From: Bacteroidota bacterium
Lineage (GTDB): Bacteria > Bacteroidota > Bacteroidia > B-17B0 > Aurantibacillaceae
Assembly (NCBI GenBank): GCA_018267825.1
Contig: JAFDXR010000003.1
Coordinates: 452,952 to 516,951 of the forward strand
Direction of reading: 5' to 3'
Length of the DNA: 64,000 nt
Positions within the stretch are counted from its first letter, which is position 1, and every line of letters begins with the position of its first letter. Positions 11,001-19,507 of this stretch are shown piece after piece. The translations under genes and the position numbers were made by a program. The notes beneath the pieces were generated by a model that saw only the letters and a list, made by a program, of their open reading frames with translations, had not been told where the DNA came from and ran no database searches.

Positions 11001-14000
11001 GTTGGATTTACAGTTACCGGAATAGTAACCGTGTTACTTAAACAACCACTGGCATTTGTACCCACAACTGTATATGTTTCAGAAGCAGTTGGTGTAAACG
11101 AAACGGATGAGGAAGTAATTATAGTGCCTGTTGAACCCGTTACCGAATAAGTATTTGTTCCGCTTGGTGTAATTGATACGCTTGTGCCGGAGCAAATAGC
11201 AGCGCTACTGGCCATTGCTGTAATTGTAGGACTAGATGGATTTGAAACGGAAGCGGTTGATGTAAATGTACATCCATTGGCGTCAGTCACGGTCACAGAG
11301 TAAGATCCCGTACTGAGATTATTAATAAATGACGTGGTTGCACCTGTTGACCAGGAGTACGTATAAGCTGGTGTTCCGCCCGAAGCGGTGATACTTACCT
11401 GCCCGTTTGGTGACGAACAGCTTGAATTACCAATAATGCCTGTAATTCCACTTAATGCGGCTGTTGGTTGTGTAATAGCAACTGTAGTATTTGTTTTACA
11501 ACCATTGGCATCTGTTAAAGTGTAGGAATAGCTTCCCTGCCCCAAATTATTGAATGTGGCTGGAGTAACACTATATCCGGAACCTGCGCCTCCACTCATC
11601 GTGAAAGTTACAGCTCCATTTGTCCCCGCAAAACAAGAAACATTGGTTTGGCTGCTCACCGTTAGTATCGGATTAGCATTCACTACAACCGTTACCTGTG
11701 TAATTGCACTGGAACATCCGGCAGAACTTCCTGTAAGACTGTAAACAGAGGTGCTGGAAGGACTTACTGTTACACTTGCACTGGAGGATACCGGATTAAT
11801 CCAGTTGTATGTTGTGGTTCCTGAAGCAGTTAAAGTGGCAGTTTGTCCGGCGCAAATGGTCGGATTACCTGCTGCAATGGAAACTGTAGGTGTAGGATTT
11901 ACTGTAACCGGAATGGTAAGTGTATTACTTAAACAACCACTGGCATTCGTGCCATAAACGGTGTAGGTGGCTGAAGCCGTAGGTGAATAAACAGCATTCG
12001 TGCTTGTAGTCGTTGTCCCCGTCGCACTTACTACCGAATAGGTAGTGCCTCCACTCGGCGTAATAGTAAGATTACCACCATTACAAATGGTATTGCTGCT
12101 TACAGAAGCTGATATAGTAGGTCCGGCGGGATTTGTAATGGTTGCCTGAGTCGTATACGTACAATTATTAGCATCTGTTATTGTAACCGTGTATGTACCT
12201 GCCGTTAAGTTAGTCGCCGTTTGTGAGGTTTGTCCGTTAGACCACAGATATGAGTATGCGCTGGTTCCTCCACTGGGCGTTGCTAGCGAAGATCCATTAG
12301 GTGACAAACAGTTGGTATTATTTGTACTGCTGGTAACAGCAGTAAGTGCTGATGACGGCTGTGTAATATTAAGCGTGGTTGTACTTTTACAACCGTTGCC
12401 ATCCGTCAGGGTGTATGTATAGCTACCTTGCGTCAGCCCACTGACTGATGACGGGCTGACGGTGTAACCACTTCCTGCACCTCCTGTTGTGCTGAACGCC
12501 ACAGCACCACTATTCCCTCCAAAACATAAAACATTTGTCTGAGAACTAACCGTAAGAACCGGTAAGCTATTAGTGTTTACCGAGAATGTTGTAGCATTGC
12601 CCGGACAACCAAATGAACTCGTTCCTGCTACAGTGTAAGTGGTGGCAACTGTTGGCGAAACCACGACAGTGGGCGTTGTTGCAGAAGGACTTGTCCAGGT
12701 ATAGGTATTTGCACCACTGGCTGTAAGTGTAGTTGTGCCGCCACTGCATACAACACTGTTTGACGCAACCACATTGATTGTTGGGGTGGGATATACTGTA
12801 AGTACTTTTGTGCTGTCAATTACCTTTGTATTGCTGAAACAACGTATATTTGAAAGATCATGCCAGGTAATTGTTGTATTGGCGGTTGGAGATAATGTAA
12901 AGGTAAATGGATTTTGCGTCACCGTGCCACTTGTATAGGTATGTGATGATTGTACACCATTCACGCTATAAGTTATTGTTATTGGAAAATCACTGGTCTT
13001 TAATGCTCCTTTTAATGTCATACTGACCGTTACAACCGTTCCCGGACACATGGTATATTGACTTAAAGCCAGGCTGGCAGGTGGAAAAACAGGACTGGGA
13101 GTAGGGTCCCAGCCTGCTGTATTGTGTGTTCCTATTGGGTTTGGCCAACCAATATCCGCATTGGCACCGGCAATAAAACGGGCACGTCCTGAAGTTGGGG
13201 TGCTCGGGGTTTCAGACGAATAAAATGTTGTATCTGACAGGGTACGAATATTGGTTAGCGGTGTCATCAACGGCGACATCCAGGTGCCATAAGCCGTAGC
13301 GGTAGCCACAGCATCCAGTGAGCAGCCAAAAGCAGCACCACCTGTACAACTGTTGTTCCCATTGCCGTTTCCAATGGCCCATATATTATAGAGCTGAGTA
13401 TAATCTGTACATACCGTACCGCTATCTTTTCTGAAATAATGCTCATTCTGTGCACGGTTACCGGTTGGCGCCGGATAATTATAGGTGGTTCCGATATTGA
13501 TTGCTGGCGAATTCAGTGTAATTGGCGAAGCTGACGTTCCTATAATATTTACGGCACAGGTATTCTTAAACCAGGTGAGGCCACCCTTTGCAAAACTCAG
13601 CGAGGATCCCGGATTAATGGTAAATTCATCTTTGACGTAAAGCGTATCCCAGTACATCGAAGAAGGCGATGCAGACGGGCATATAAACCTGAGTGTATCT
13701 ATTCTGTTCCTGTTAAACCTCGAAAGTGGGGTTGCCACTGATAATCCATTACCAATCAGAATAGCACTGGTTAATCCCTTGATGGTGGCCTTTTTTACAT
13801 ATCCTTTATAAAAGTGGTACCATTGAGGTACGCCCGCCGGACCGCTGGTTGTAATTGTCAGTTCATTAATGGTATCAGAACGCATATATATATTGCTGGC
13901 CTGATTGTTTAAATATAAAAACGTAATCCTGTTAAATTTGAATCCTTTTGGAGCAGATGAATAACGCTGTGAACTTGGCAGCCCGTTCCATGTATAGAAA

Positions 14001-17000
14001 TGGGCGGGGTAGAATGACACACCACCCGGATAACTTGTACAGTATATGTCACTCGAATCGGCCTTCAGGGTTAATTTGGTATAATCCCCCTCCACATTAA
14101 ATGCAACACCATTGCCACTTCCTGACGTTAACGCATTTCCACCACTCAATATCAAACGTGAATTATGCAGCAAGGCACCTCTTTGCAAATTACTGTTTAT
14201 ATCAAACCCTCCCATCACATTTAAGTTTTTTCCGCGGGTATCCAGGGTTCCGGCATTCACTTTTAAAGCCGGAGTAATTGCCGCGGCTATCGGCCTGGCA
14301 TATATCGAGTCGAGCAGAGACCATTTACCCTTACGACCATTCCGTGCATTGAAATAGATCTGATTATTGAACACAATCTTACCGGTCTGAATATATTCGG
14401 TAGCTTTCGTGGTGTCACTGGCTGTAAATACAACCTGTCCCTGAAAACCATTAGACATCGTTGTATTAAAATAAAGGGAGTTACAGATATTGAGAACAGA
14501 AGTACTTTGCCCCGCCAATACACCCGTTACTCCGGGCTTCCAGAGCATAGTACCACAATAGGCGCTATTTGCGGAGCCCAGATTACAACTATGAGTAGGC
14601 GCTGCAAACGATAGATTATCAAAAATAACAGAGTCGCCACAGATGGGCGGACACTGACCTACAGGTGATTCGGTTTTAATACCACCCGGATATGTGATCT
14701 GCGCCCACTTCGTTTTATCAAACCAGGATCCACCGCTGGCTGCAGCTGTCCCCCGAAAAACCAATGTGCGCGGCGTGCTGCTCCCCGCATCCCAGTTAAG
14801 GGTAGAGCCCGATAGAATTGTTGTGGCATCCACAGTCTGAAACTGCGTGAGACTGTCGTCGATCACGGTCAGGTATGCTAAATCAAAGGTATCACGGGGT
14901 GATGTCCCACTCCAGTAATAAGGTGTTGGATACGCTACTGCATTCCCCGCATTTTTGAAGCCACCATAACGCAAAATCGTTGTATTATCACATACTGTGC
15001 GGGTTTTCACTTTGGCGCCCCATGGACTCCAGGTATATGATGGCAAAGCCGCCGGAGCAACTTCAGCCGGATTAAAATACCCGATGATATGTCCCCGCGT
15101 GCTATCAACCCAAGGCGCTCTTCCCAGCACAGTTGATGTTGAGCTATATATAACGTTTCGAACGCCTGGCTGAAATGTATTGGTAGAACCAGGTGAGAAA
15201 AACAAATACTTCCGGATATTGAATATTCCATTAATAAGTGTATTCAACTTAGTATCAAATACGAGAGAATCGATGCTGCTGTTAACAACATTGGTAACCC
15301 CAGCCAGAGGGGTGGTTATATTCTCAGTATAACCCATCAGGGTTCCTGAATTCAAAGTTCCGGTATTGTAGCGGAAATAAACCTTATTGATGGTATCCCG
15401 GATTGTCCGGAATTGCGGATAAGCAGCATTCTGTCCATCGGTATTCCAGAAGGTCACATTGTGATAATTGCAATTGAGAGAAAAATAGATTCCGGCGCGG
15501 GTAAGTCCTGCAGCGCCACCCCCGGTTGCAGCCGTGGTATCGTTTTGCAGAAAGCTAACGTCGTAATAATTTAATCCTTTAGTACCAAATACATTCGTTA
15601 TAAGGTTATTGGCTGAAGAATAGGTATTGGCCTGCATAAACGTCTTACAGTGAAACTTGATGTGCGAGGTGCCCGGATAAATAATCAAAGCTCCGCCATT
15701 ATCCTGAGCCAGCCAGCCCATATTTCCTGCGGCTGCGGGAGAAGACTGATTAAACGATTCTACCCCTTCGTAAATATTAATGATACTTTTTCCAAGGTAC
15801 AGGCGCTGTTGTTTAGTGGCATCACTAATGGCCCGGAAGGATGGAAGGTGAAGGGTTTTATCGTTGGTGTAAATGCGGCCGGCAGTCAACACAAACTGGT
15901 AGGCCTTCGGAGTAGGAGCAGTAAAGGTGAAATTATTTGGCACGTCGGTCACGGCATAGGTCCATGCATTGAAATTGATACGTTTACAATCAGGTGCAGA
16001 ATTGGGACGTGGTGTAAATACAATGTTTCTGTTGTAGAGATTTAAACTATCAAGAAAAGTCCAGGATCCGGGATTGGTTTCCGCACTTGGATTGGTGCTT
16101 GTATTAAGGGACCAGAATCCTAAGCCACACCAGAAATTACTGCCCGACGTTTTGATTTGCGGATACGTTTGCCAGGCCTTGAACATGATGTTCCGCTGAA
16201 GGTTATTATTGATTTTCTGATTCAGTAAAAAACTTCCAAAAACCTCAAGCGTATTGATTGAATCAGCCGCGGTTGTCGCCTTACTTCCCAGTGTTGTCGT
16301 AGCCCCGGCCAACACCACAAAACTTTTACACTGGTTTTGGCGTCCGTCCAGCTTCAGTGTCGTCCCGGGATTTACGATAACCGAATCGATAAACGTGGGA
16401 GGACAGTCATTATAAAGGTTATCTGCATCAGCTGTATTGTACCACAAGGATTGACTCCAGTAATTGGCACCGCTGATGGTATTGTCCCATTGCAGGGTTC
16501 TGGCTTTGGATGCTGTAAACGGGATAGCCGTGTAAGGAGCAGTGCCATAGGCGTAATTACCACCAGCTCCCACTATCCCATTTAAGGTTTGCATTCCTGC
16601 CTGCAGGTGAAAAATAAGCCCGTTATTTCCACCCATATCAGAATTAGTATAATGTATAACGCGTTGTGCCGGTACATCTACGGGTACACATTTGATCTGG
16701 CTATTGTAAAATTGTGTACCGTAAAATTGTTGCGTACCGCCGGGTTGCATCAGTAAATTAATCTGAAGCATTTTGGTTGGTGCGGAGCCGCTGCAACCGG
16801 TTGTATCTCCACAAATCAATTTACCCTGATTGCTTATTGCAAACGCTAATGGATACGAGATATAGTTATTGGTACCCGAATTTACCTTGTACGAGAATCC
16901 CGGCCAGAACTTTGCATAACCGGTTGGTGCTATATTCATGACACAGGGAGAAGTATTATACCAATTCGTAATATTGGTTTTTACCCAAAGCGTGTCAACA

Positions 17001-18232
17001 ATTGTATCATTTAAAAATGATGGCCCGGCAAATAGCCTGTTATTTGGCAAATCCTGATCAAACACATACTTTCCCCTTAACTTAAAGCTGGCACCACGGG
17101 TTAAGTAATCCCATTGCCTGCCTGTAAACCGCATGTAAGTATTACTATTTGTCAGCTGATTTATTCCGGCATTCCCCTTCAGACCTGTTCCACGCCCATT
17201 AGTACTTTGATGGAATAAAGACAAATCATCAAACCATGAGTTTTGAAAATCTGCAAGGCCTCTGTAATCACTGTAAGTAAATGATGCATACTTGTTTTGC
17301 CCATTTGGCGATGTAGGGTCCGCCCATAAGCCTGTATTCCAGACACCCGGTGCACTGAAATATCCCGGCGCGTGGCTTATAAACTGCGCATTGCAGGTTG
17401 CCGGCCCGGCTGTATTGCCACCTGCCGGATCCTGACCAAGTGTAAAACTATTAATGACCGTCACATTTTTATGAACGTACATAAACCCGATTCTGACACC
17501 GACAATATTCAATTTATAGATGTTTTCCAGAAAATGTACCTGACAGCTATCCCCCACATTATCATTAGCTATAATAAATAATTGTACATTTGGTCCATAT
17601 ACTGTATCACAGAAAATAACCTTACCATTGGTTTTTATTCCTATCGTTCCAACATTAAGCTGATGGATGCCCAGGCTTTGACGTGTTCCATATAAATATA
17701 CACTATCCACATTCGTATTAAGGCCATTCACAAATTCAATGCTTGGTCCTGAAATAGAAGTAAAATTATTAGAGGGTGTGAGTTTGAGGTTTCCGTATAC
17801 CTGCAGATTTGTGGAGATCGTTATTTTAAATTTCTGCGGGCCACCGACAAACGTATGAGCATCAAAATTCTTACAGATTAAGGCACCGGGATGGTTAATT
17901 GTCATATTATACGTTGCTGCAAATGCCGGAAAACTATTATTATCAATAATAATATTATCAGCTGATGTAATAGGCGTGGATGCAGGCAACAGGTTGGCAG
18001 TAGAGGTGCTTCCTGACACTTTTGAGAAGTGTCTCCAGAATGCAGTACCTGCACCCGTGTTTGTGGCATTTACCTGGTCGGCACTGTTTTCGAGTATGGT
18101 CGCATTCAGATCATTGTGCACCCAGTAATAAGTATTTTGCGCAAATGAAGCAGAAGATATAAATAGCATTCCGCATAATAAGCAGACTTTTGCTGCTGTC
18201 GCTTTCAGGTAGTATAGGAGTTTGTGTATCAT
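5036..18232 (-). CDS. Giant SprB-like secreted adhesin with T9SS type B sorting domain
   Basis: This single frame encodes 4398 residues. It starts with a long signal peptide (MIHKLLYYLKATAAKVCLLCG...SSASFAQ). Residues from about 33 to 1710 form a W- and N-rich region of beta-strand segments without the later repeats. From about 1710 onward two repeat families alternate: Ig/PKD-like modules (pattern CSGQTTTLTA...YTVTGT) and SprB-type modules (VLCYG...GGTPPYSYTWS...AGTYTVTVTDANGC). Seven Ig-like modules at about residues 2410-2920 are near-identical. The last 90 residues are a gliding-motility-associated (CHU_C) domain with FSPNGDGKNDTWEI, VTVFNRWGDQVY and GTYYFILEL, the T9SS type B signal. The expected role is cell-surface adhesion or gliding, with secretion dependent on the downstream PorP/SprF protein. 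The ligand is unknown. Confidence 0.93.
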   Translation of the reverse strand: MIHKLLYYLKATAAKVCLLCGMLFISSASFAQNTYYWVHNDLNATILENSADQVNATNTGAGTAFWRHFSKVSGSTSTANLLPASTPITSADNIIIDNNSFPAFAATYNMTINHPGALICKNFDAHTFVGGPQKFKITISTNLQVYGNLKLTPSNNFTSISGPSIEFVNGLNTNVDSVYLYGTRQSLGIHQLNVGTIGIKTNGKVIFCDTVYGPNVQLFIIANDNVGDSCQVHFLENIYKLNIVGVRIGFMYVHKNVTVINSFTLGQDPAGGNTAGPATCNAQFISHAPGYFSAPGVWNTGLWADPTSPNGQNKYASFTYSDYRGLADFQNSWFDDLSLFHQSTNGRGTGLKGNAGINQLTNSNTYMRFTGRQWDYLTRGASFKLRGKYVFDQDLPNNRLFAGPSFLNDTIVDTLWVKTNITNWYNTSPCVMNIAPTGYAKFWPGFSYKVNSGTNNYISYPLAFAISNQGKLICGDTTGCSGSAPTKMLQINLLMQPGGTQQFYGTQFYNSQIKCVPVDVPAQRVIHYTNSDMGGNNGLIFHLQAGMQTLNGIVGAGGNYAYGTAPYTAIPFTASKARTLQWDNTISGANYWSQSLWYNTADADNLYNDCPPTFIDSVIVNPGTTLKLDGRQNQCKSFVVLAGATTTLGSKATTAADSINTLEVFGSFLLNQKINNNLQRNIMFKAWQTYPQIKTSGSNFWCGLGFWSLNTSTNPSAETNPGSWTFLDSLNLYNRNIVFTPRPNSAPDCKRINFNAWTYAVTDVPNNFTFTAPTPKAYQFVLTAGRIYTNDKTLHLPSFRAISDATKQQRLYLGKSIINIYEGVESFNQSSPAAAGNMGWLAQDNGGALIIYPGTSHIKFHCKTFMQANTYSSANNLITNVFGTKGLNYYDVSFLQNDTTAATGGGAAGLTRAGIYFSLNCNYHNVTFWNTDGQNAAYPQFRTIRDTINKVYFRYNTGTLNSGTLMGYTENITTPLAGVTNVVNSSIDSLVFDTKLNTLINGIFNIRKYLFFSPGSTNTFQPGVRNVIYSSTSTVLGRAPWVDSTRGHIIGYFNPAEVAPAALPSYTWSPWGAKVKTRTVCDNTTILRYGGFKNAGNAVAYPTPYYWSGTSPRDTFDLAYLTVIDDSLTQFQTVDATTILSGSTLNWDAGSSTPRTLVFRGTAAASGGSWFDKTKWAQITYPGGIKTESPVGQCPPICGDSVIFDNLSFAAPTHSCNLGSANSAYCGTMLWKPGVTGVLAGQSTSVLNICNSLYFNTTMSNGFQGQVVFTASDTTKATEYIQTGKIVFNNQIYFNARNGRKGKWSLLDSIYARPIAAAITPALKVNAGTLDTRGKNLNVMGGFDINSNLQRGALLHNSRLILSGGNALTSGSGNGVAFNVEGDYTKLTLKADSSDIYCTSYPGGVSFYPAHFYTWNGLPSSQRYSSAPKGFKFNRITFLYLNNQASNIYMRSDTINELTITTSGPAGVPQWYHFYKGYVKKATIKGLTSAILIGNGLSVATPLSRFNRNRIDTLRFICPSASPSSMYWDTLYVKDEFTINPGSSLSFAKGGLTWFKNTCAVNIIGTSASPITLNSPAINIGTTYNYPAPTGNRAQNEHYFRKDSGTVCTDYTQLYNIWAIGNGNGNNSCTGGAAFGCSLDAVATATAYGTWMSPLMTPLTNIRTLSDTTFYSSETPSTPTSGRARFIAGANADIGWPNPIGTHNTAGWDPTPSPVFPPASLALSQYTMCPGTVVTVSMTLKGALKTSDFPITITYSVNGVQSSHTYTSGTVTQNPFTFTLSPTANTTITWHDLSNIRCFSNTKVIDSTKVLTVYPTPTINVVASNSVVCSGGTTTLTASGANTYTWTSPSATTPTVVVSPTVATTYTVAGTSSFGCPGNATTFSVNTNSLPVLTVSSQTNVLCFGGNSGAVAFSTTGGAGSGYTVSPSSVSGLTQGSYTYTLTDGNGCKSTTTLNITQPSSALTAVTSSTNNTNCLSPNGSSLATPSGGTSAYSYLWSNGQTSQTATNLTAGTYTVTITDANNCTYTTQATITNPAGPTISASVSSNTICNGGNLTITPSGGTTYSVVSATGTTTTSTNAVYSPTASATYTVYGTNASGCLSNTLTIPVTVNPTPTVSIAAGNPTICAGQTATLTASGTTTYNWINPVSSSASVTVSPSSTSVYSLTGSSAGCSSAITQVTVVVNANPILTVSSQTNVSCFAGTNGAVTFTMSGGAGSGYSVTPATFNNLGQGSYSYTLTDANGCKTNTTVAITQPTAALSGITGIIGNSSCSSPNGQVSITASGGTPAYTYSWSTGATTSFINNLSTGSYSVTVTDANGCTFTSTASVSNPSSPTITAMASSAAICSGTSVSITPSGTNTYSVTGSTGTIITSSSVSFTPTASETYTVVGTNASGCLSNTVTIPVTVNPTPTVNISASSATICSGQTTTLTAATANSYSWISGPPTSTYTVNPSATTVYTVVGTNTTGSCSATAMYTVTVNPTPTVNISASSATICSGQTTTLTAGTANSYAWTSGPTTASYTVNPSATTVYTVVGTNTTGSCSATAMYTVTVNPTPTVNISASSATICSGQTTTLTAATANTYAWSGGPPTATYAVTPASTTVYTVTGTNTIGTCTASAMYTVNVNPTPTVNISASSATICSGQTTTLTAATANTYAWSGGPPTATYAVTPASTTVYTVTGTNTIGTCTASAMYTVNVNPTPTVSIAASNGTICSGQTTTLTAGTANSYSWTSGPTTASYTVNPSATMVYTVVGTNTTGSCSATAMYTVNVNPTPTVNISASSATICSGQTTTLTAGTANSYSWTSGPTTASYTVNPSATMVYTVVGTNTTGSCSATAMYTVNVNPTPTVSIAASNGTICSGQTTTLTAGTANSYSWTSGPTTASYTVNPSATMVYTVTGTNTTGSCSATAMYTVTVNPLPTLAVSSVTNVSCYNQNNGVASFTTNATTSTITGTGISGNTATGLAPGAYTYTITDGNGCKNTTTVSITQPTAAVTASAVVTATNSSCTNPNGILSITAAGGTPSYSYAVDGGAATNSSVTFSLSTGTHSYVVNDANGCVSGTGTVSIAGTPGITSSVSNQLNVLCFGNNTASVTVNGSGGSAYNYTLTPITATTSVQSNTSGLFTGLSAGTYSVFVNEQTSNCISTNTITITQPAASLTLSSLNTTSVLCNGGNGTVVANVSGGTPPYSYTWSSNVSTTNSASYVAGTYSVNIHDANNCVIATQSFVINQPVQALANTIQTNSVLCYGGVATVSATVTGGTPGYTMNWNGIPSASNTQTFTAGTYTMNVTDGNSCSTTTQTFVINQPSNPLSLTSLNTSSVLCNGGIGTAVANVTGGTAPYSYTWSSNGSAVNTASYTAGTYSVDIHDANNCTVATQTFVIAQPAVPLSVSSISNPSVTCAGGIATVSLTATGGTAGYIYTWQGHAPSAVNTQTYAAGTYTALVTDANGCNSAVQNFSVSSPSSALQIVSVSTTTTGCGQSTGTVGINVTGGWNTPAYTYTIMNSINAVVSNTNTATSLPAGAYTATVTDALGCSTQTVFTIGNPVTPTLNIASPFTAICAGQSTTLSPVGANSYTVSNGPVFTSTLNVSPSSTTVYTITGTDASNCVSAPLSVTVTVNALPVLNIAATGTAVCTSGTATLSASGADTYTWSTSQNTNSVTVSPSAATIYTVIGTNTLTGCSSAPAGYTLAVNPLPAVAVVSQTNVACFGGANGSVLLSSSATNTSIAEPTTGLSAGNYTFTVTDLATGCANTVTTSIASPTAALQINSVATTTTGCGLSNGTALANVSGGWNSSAYTYTFTHVLSASTGTVVGNTNPSTNLPAGEYNVSVADAMGCIASTTFTIANPNPASLNIPTVTPSLCAGQSVTLAPTGAVTYTLSSTGTVFTSTVVVSPTVTTVYSITGTDGSSCISAPLSVTVTVNNLPVLSAIAGSTTICAGQTTTLSASGANTYTWSGGPATSTYTVSPSANTIYTVTGTNTLTSCSATTTIGINVNTIPSFAITSQTNVLCYGNNSGAVSFSTSATAYSLNPSGTTGLGGGSYSYTLTDNATGCKNTASVTITAPSQSLSATVTNTTANSSCTTPNGAFTVTATGGTPNYTYNTSNTTGVFTAQSTGTHTVNISDNNGCTYTITAIIPGVPTPSLSAATQTNVLCNGQSNGAAVITATNGTLPYSYSWTNNTSTTNSITSVSANQYVVTLTDAGGCIVTHTFVITQPTAINAVTQNMTEPCVGQDNGALSIGITGGTPDYHVNWSNSASTTGSVSSITNLKAGQYIATITDQNGCSYQYPVQLDAQNGVGCTLVIPEIFSPNGDGKNDTWEIKGLDNYPDNKVTVFNRWGDQVYSNAPYKSDWDGQNTGDKSLLGKGILPVGTYYFILELGNGDKPITGYVQITR
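9472..11004 (-). repeat. Tandem array of seven 219-bp units inside the giant adhesin gene
   Basis: The landmark GGATTTAC recurs at 9472, 9691, 9910, 10129, 10348, 10567, 10786 and 11005, a period of exactly 219 bp (73 codons) every time. Each unit encodes one Ig-like module from NPTPTV to AMYTV, with one Cys near CSGQ and one near the end. The two central units (10129-10566) encode identical protein and differ at about six silent positions. Other units share blocks in different combinations, which points to unequal crossover or gene conversion. Confidence 0.95.
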
Positions 18233-18825
18233 TTTAATTGCTTATTCATTATTTATTTTACTAATTCGACAACCCACTCAGGTATCAAACAATATGCAAA
18301 ACTAGGTCATAAAAAAGCCCTATTCATCACGGTTTTAGGAGAACTTATCCTACTAAGATGTACAGTTAGTTAACTAATAGAAACCTGATTTAAATAAGAT
18401 TTTATTTATTTAAAACCATATAATTTGTCTTTAATGATTCCTCCACGGTTTAGTAAACATGCCGGTAGAATGAGGCAGCATCTGAAATAATCCGCGTCTT
18501 TCGCGTAATACCCCGGTTGAATCTTCCAGGAACAGTATTTCACTTCAATATAAATGCAGGCCTGTTTTCCGGAAATACTCTAATCATGATAAAAATCCGT
18601 CCTGTATACGATCCCTGAATCTGGGGCTGTATTTAACAGTATAAATACGGTCAAAGCCTTCATGTATATTATAGCAGGAAAGGTCCGCAGACTATGTGAA
18701 GGATCGCCCGGCGCACGATGTGTATGCTGTACAAAAAGGAATGTCGGGGGGCTTGCACGGCATGGATATATTATCTAACTTCATACCTGTAAAATCAATT
18801 TATATTAACTTTAAAACTCAATAAA
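18233..18825. other. Divergent intergenic region between giant adhesin and sod; no gene seen
   Basis: This 593-bp gap separates two divergently transcribed genes. It contains no frame of useful length and no tRNA-like sequence. A small dyad GTATTT...AAATAC lies near 18629-18649. A possible -7 element for the adhesin is noted separately. It probably carries control regions for both neighbours, possibly including an unrecognised small RNA, but nothing specific can be shown. Confidence 0.5.
18297..18304 (-). promoter_or_regulatory. Candidate -7 element for the giant adhesin gene
   Basis: The minus strand reads TAGTTTTG, matching the Bacteroidota TAnnTTTG consensus, 64 nt before the ATG. No TTG-type -33 element lies at the expected spacing, so support is weak. 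Confidence 0.3.
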
Positions 18826-19437
18826 ATGGCTTTTGAACTACCCGCATTACCATATGCAACAAATGCGCTCGAACCGCATGTAGACACTAAAACCATGGAA
18901 ATTCACCATGGCAAACACCACCAGGCTTATGTTACCAACCTGAATAATGCTATTGCCGGTACTGATGCTGAAAAACTCAGTATTGAAGATATCTGCAAAA
19001 ACATTTCAAAATACCCTGTAGCGGTACGCAACAATGGTGGCGGACATTACAACCACTCCCTTTTCTGGACAATCATGGGCCCGAATGCCGGTGGCGCTCC
19101 GGGCGGTGACCTGGCAGATGCCATCAATGCTGCTTTTGGCTCGCTCGATGAATTCAAGAAACAGTTTGCCCAGGCTGCTACAACCCGCTTCGGCTCAGGA
19201 TGGGCCTGGCTGCTTGTGACTGCCGACGGAAAACTGGCAATAAGCTCAACCCCTAACCAGGATAACCCGCTTATGGATATTGCCGATGTAAAAGGCACAC
19301 CGATTCTGGGCTGCGACGTATGGGAACATGCTTACTACCTGCATTACCAAAACCGTCGTCCGGATTATGTAACCGCGTTCTGGAATGTGGTTAACTGGAA
19401 TAAAGTGGCTGAATTATACAAAGCCGCTAAAAAATAA
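18826..19437 (+). CDS. sodA: Superoxide dismutase, Fe/Mn family (Mn-type signature)
   Basis: The 203-residue product has the usual length for the family and converts superoxide to oxygen and hydrogen peroxide in the cytoplasm. The metal ligands are visible as His27 ([12 protein letters not shown]), His77 ([11 protein letters not shown]), Asp164 and His168 ([20 protein letters not shown]). A Gly in the GGGH motif together with NQDNPL is the pattern of Mn-dependent enzymes; the iron enzymes carry the active-site Gln at the other position. Metal use could still be flexible. The gene stands alone and a good hairpin terminator follows it. It is divergent from the giant adhesin. Confidence 0.95.
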   Translation: MAFELPALPYATNALEPHVDTKTMEIHHGKHHQAYVTNLNNAIAGTDAEKLSIEDICKNISKYPVAVRNNGGGHYNHSLFWTIMGPNAGGAPGGDLADAINAAFGSLDEFKKQFAQAATTRFGSGWAWLLVTADGKLAISSTPNQDNPLMDIADVKGTPILGCDVWEHAYYLHYQNRRPDYVTAFWNVVNWNKVAELYKAAKK

Positions 19438-19462
19438 CAGCACTTTGTTTAATAGTATTCGT

Positions 19463-19494
19463 AAAGGGGTCGATTTATTCCGATCCCTTTTTTT
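19463..19494 (+). terminator. Rho-independent terminator after sodA
   Basis: AAAGGGGTCG and CGATCCCTTT form a 10-bp stem with one G-U pair around an 8-nt loop, followed by a T-rich tract (TTTTTTTATTTT). It lies 25 bp after the sodA stop codon. Confidence 0.85.
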
Positions 19495-19507
19495 ATTTTA
19501 GATGTGT

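Noticed and set aside
18620-18730. Possible structured RNA (AGGAAAGGTCCG resembles an RNase P motif)
   Set aside because: RNase P RNA would need about 350 nt with several conserved helices; only this short match and a weak dyad are present.
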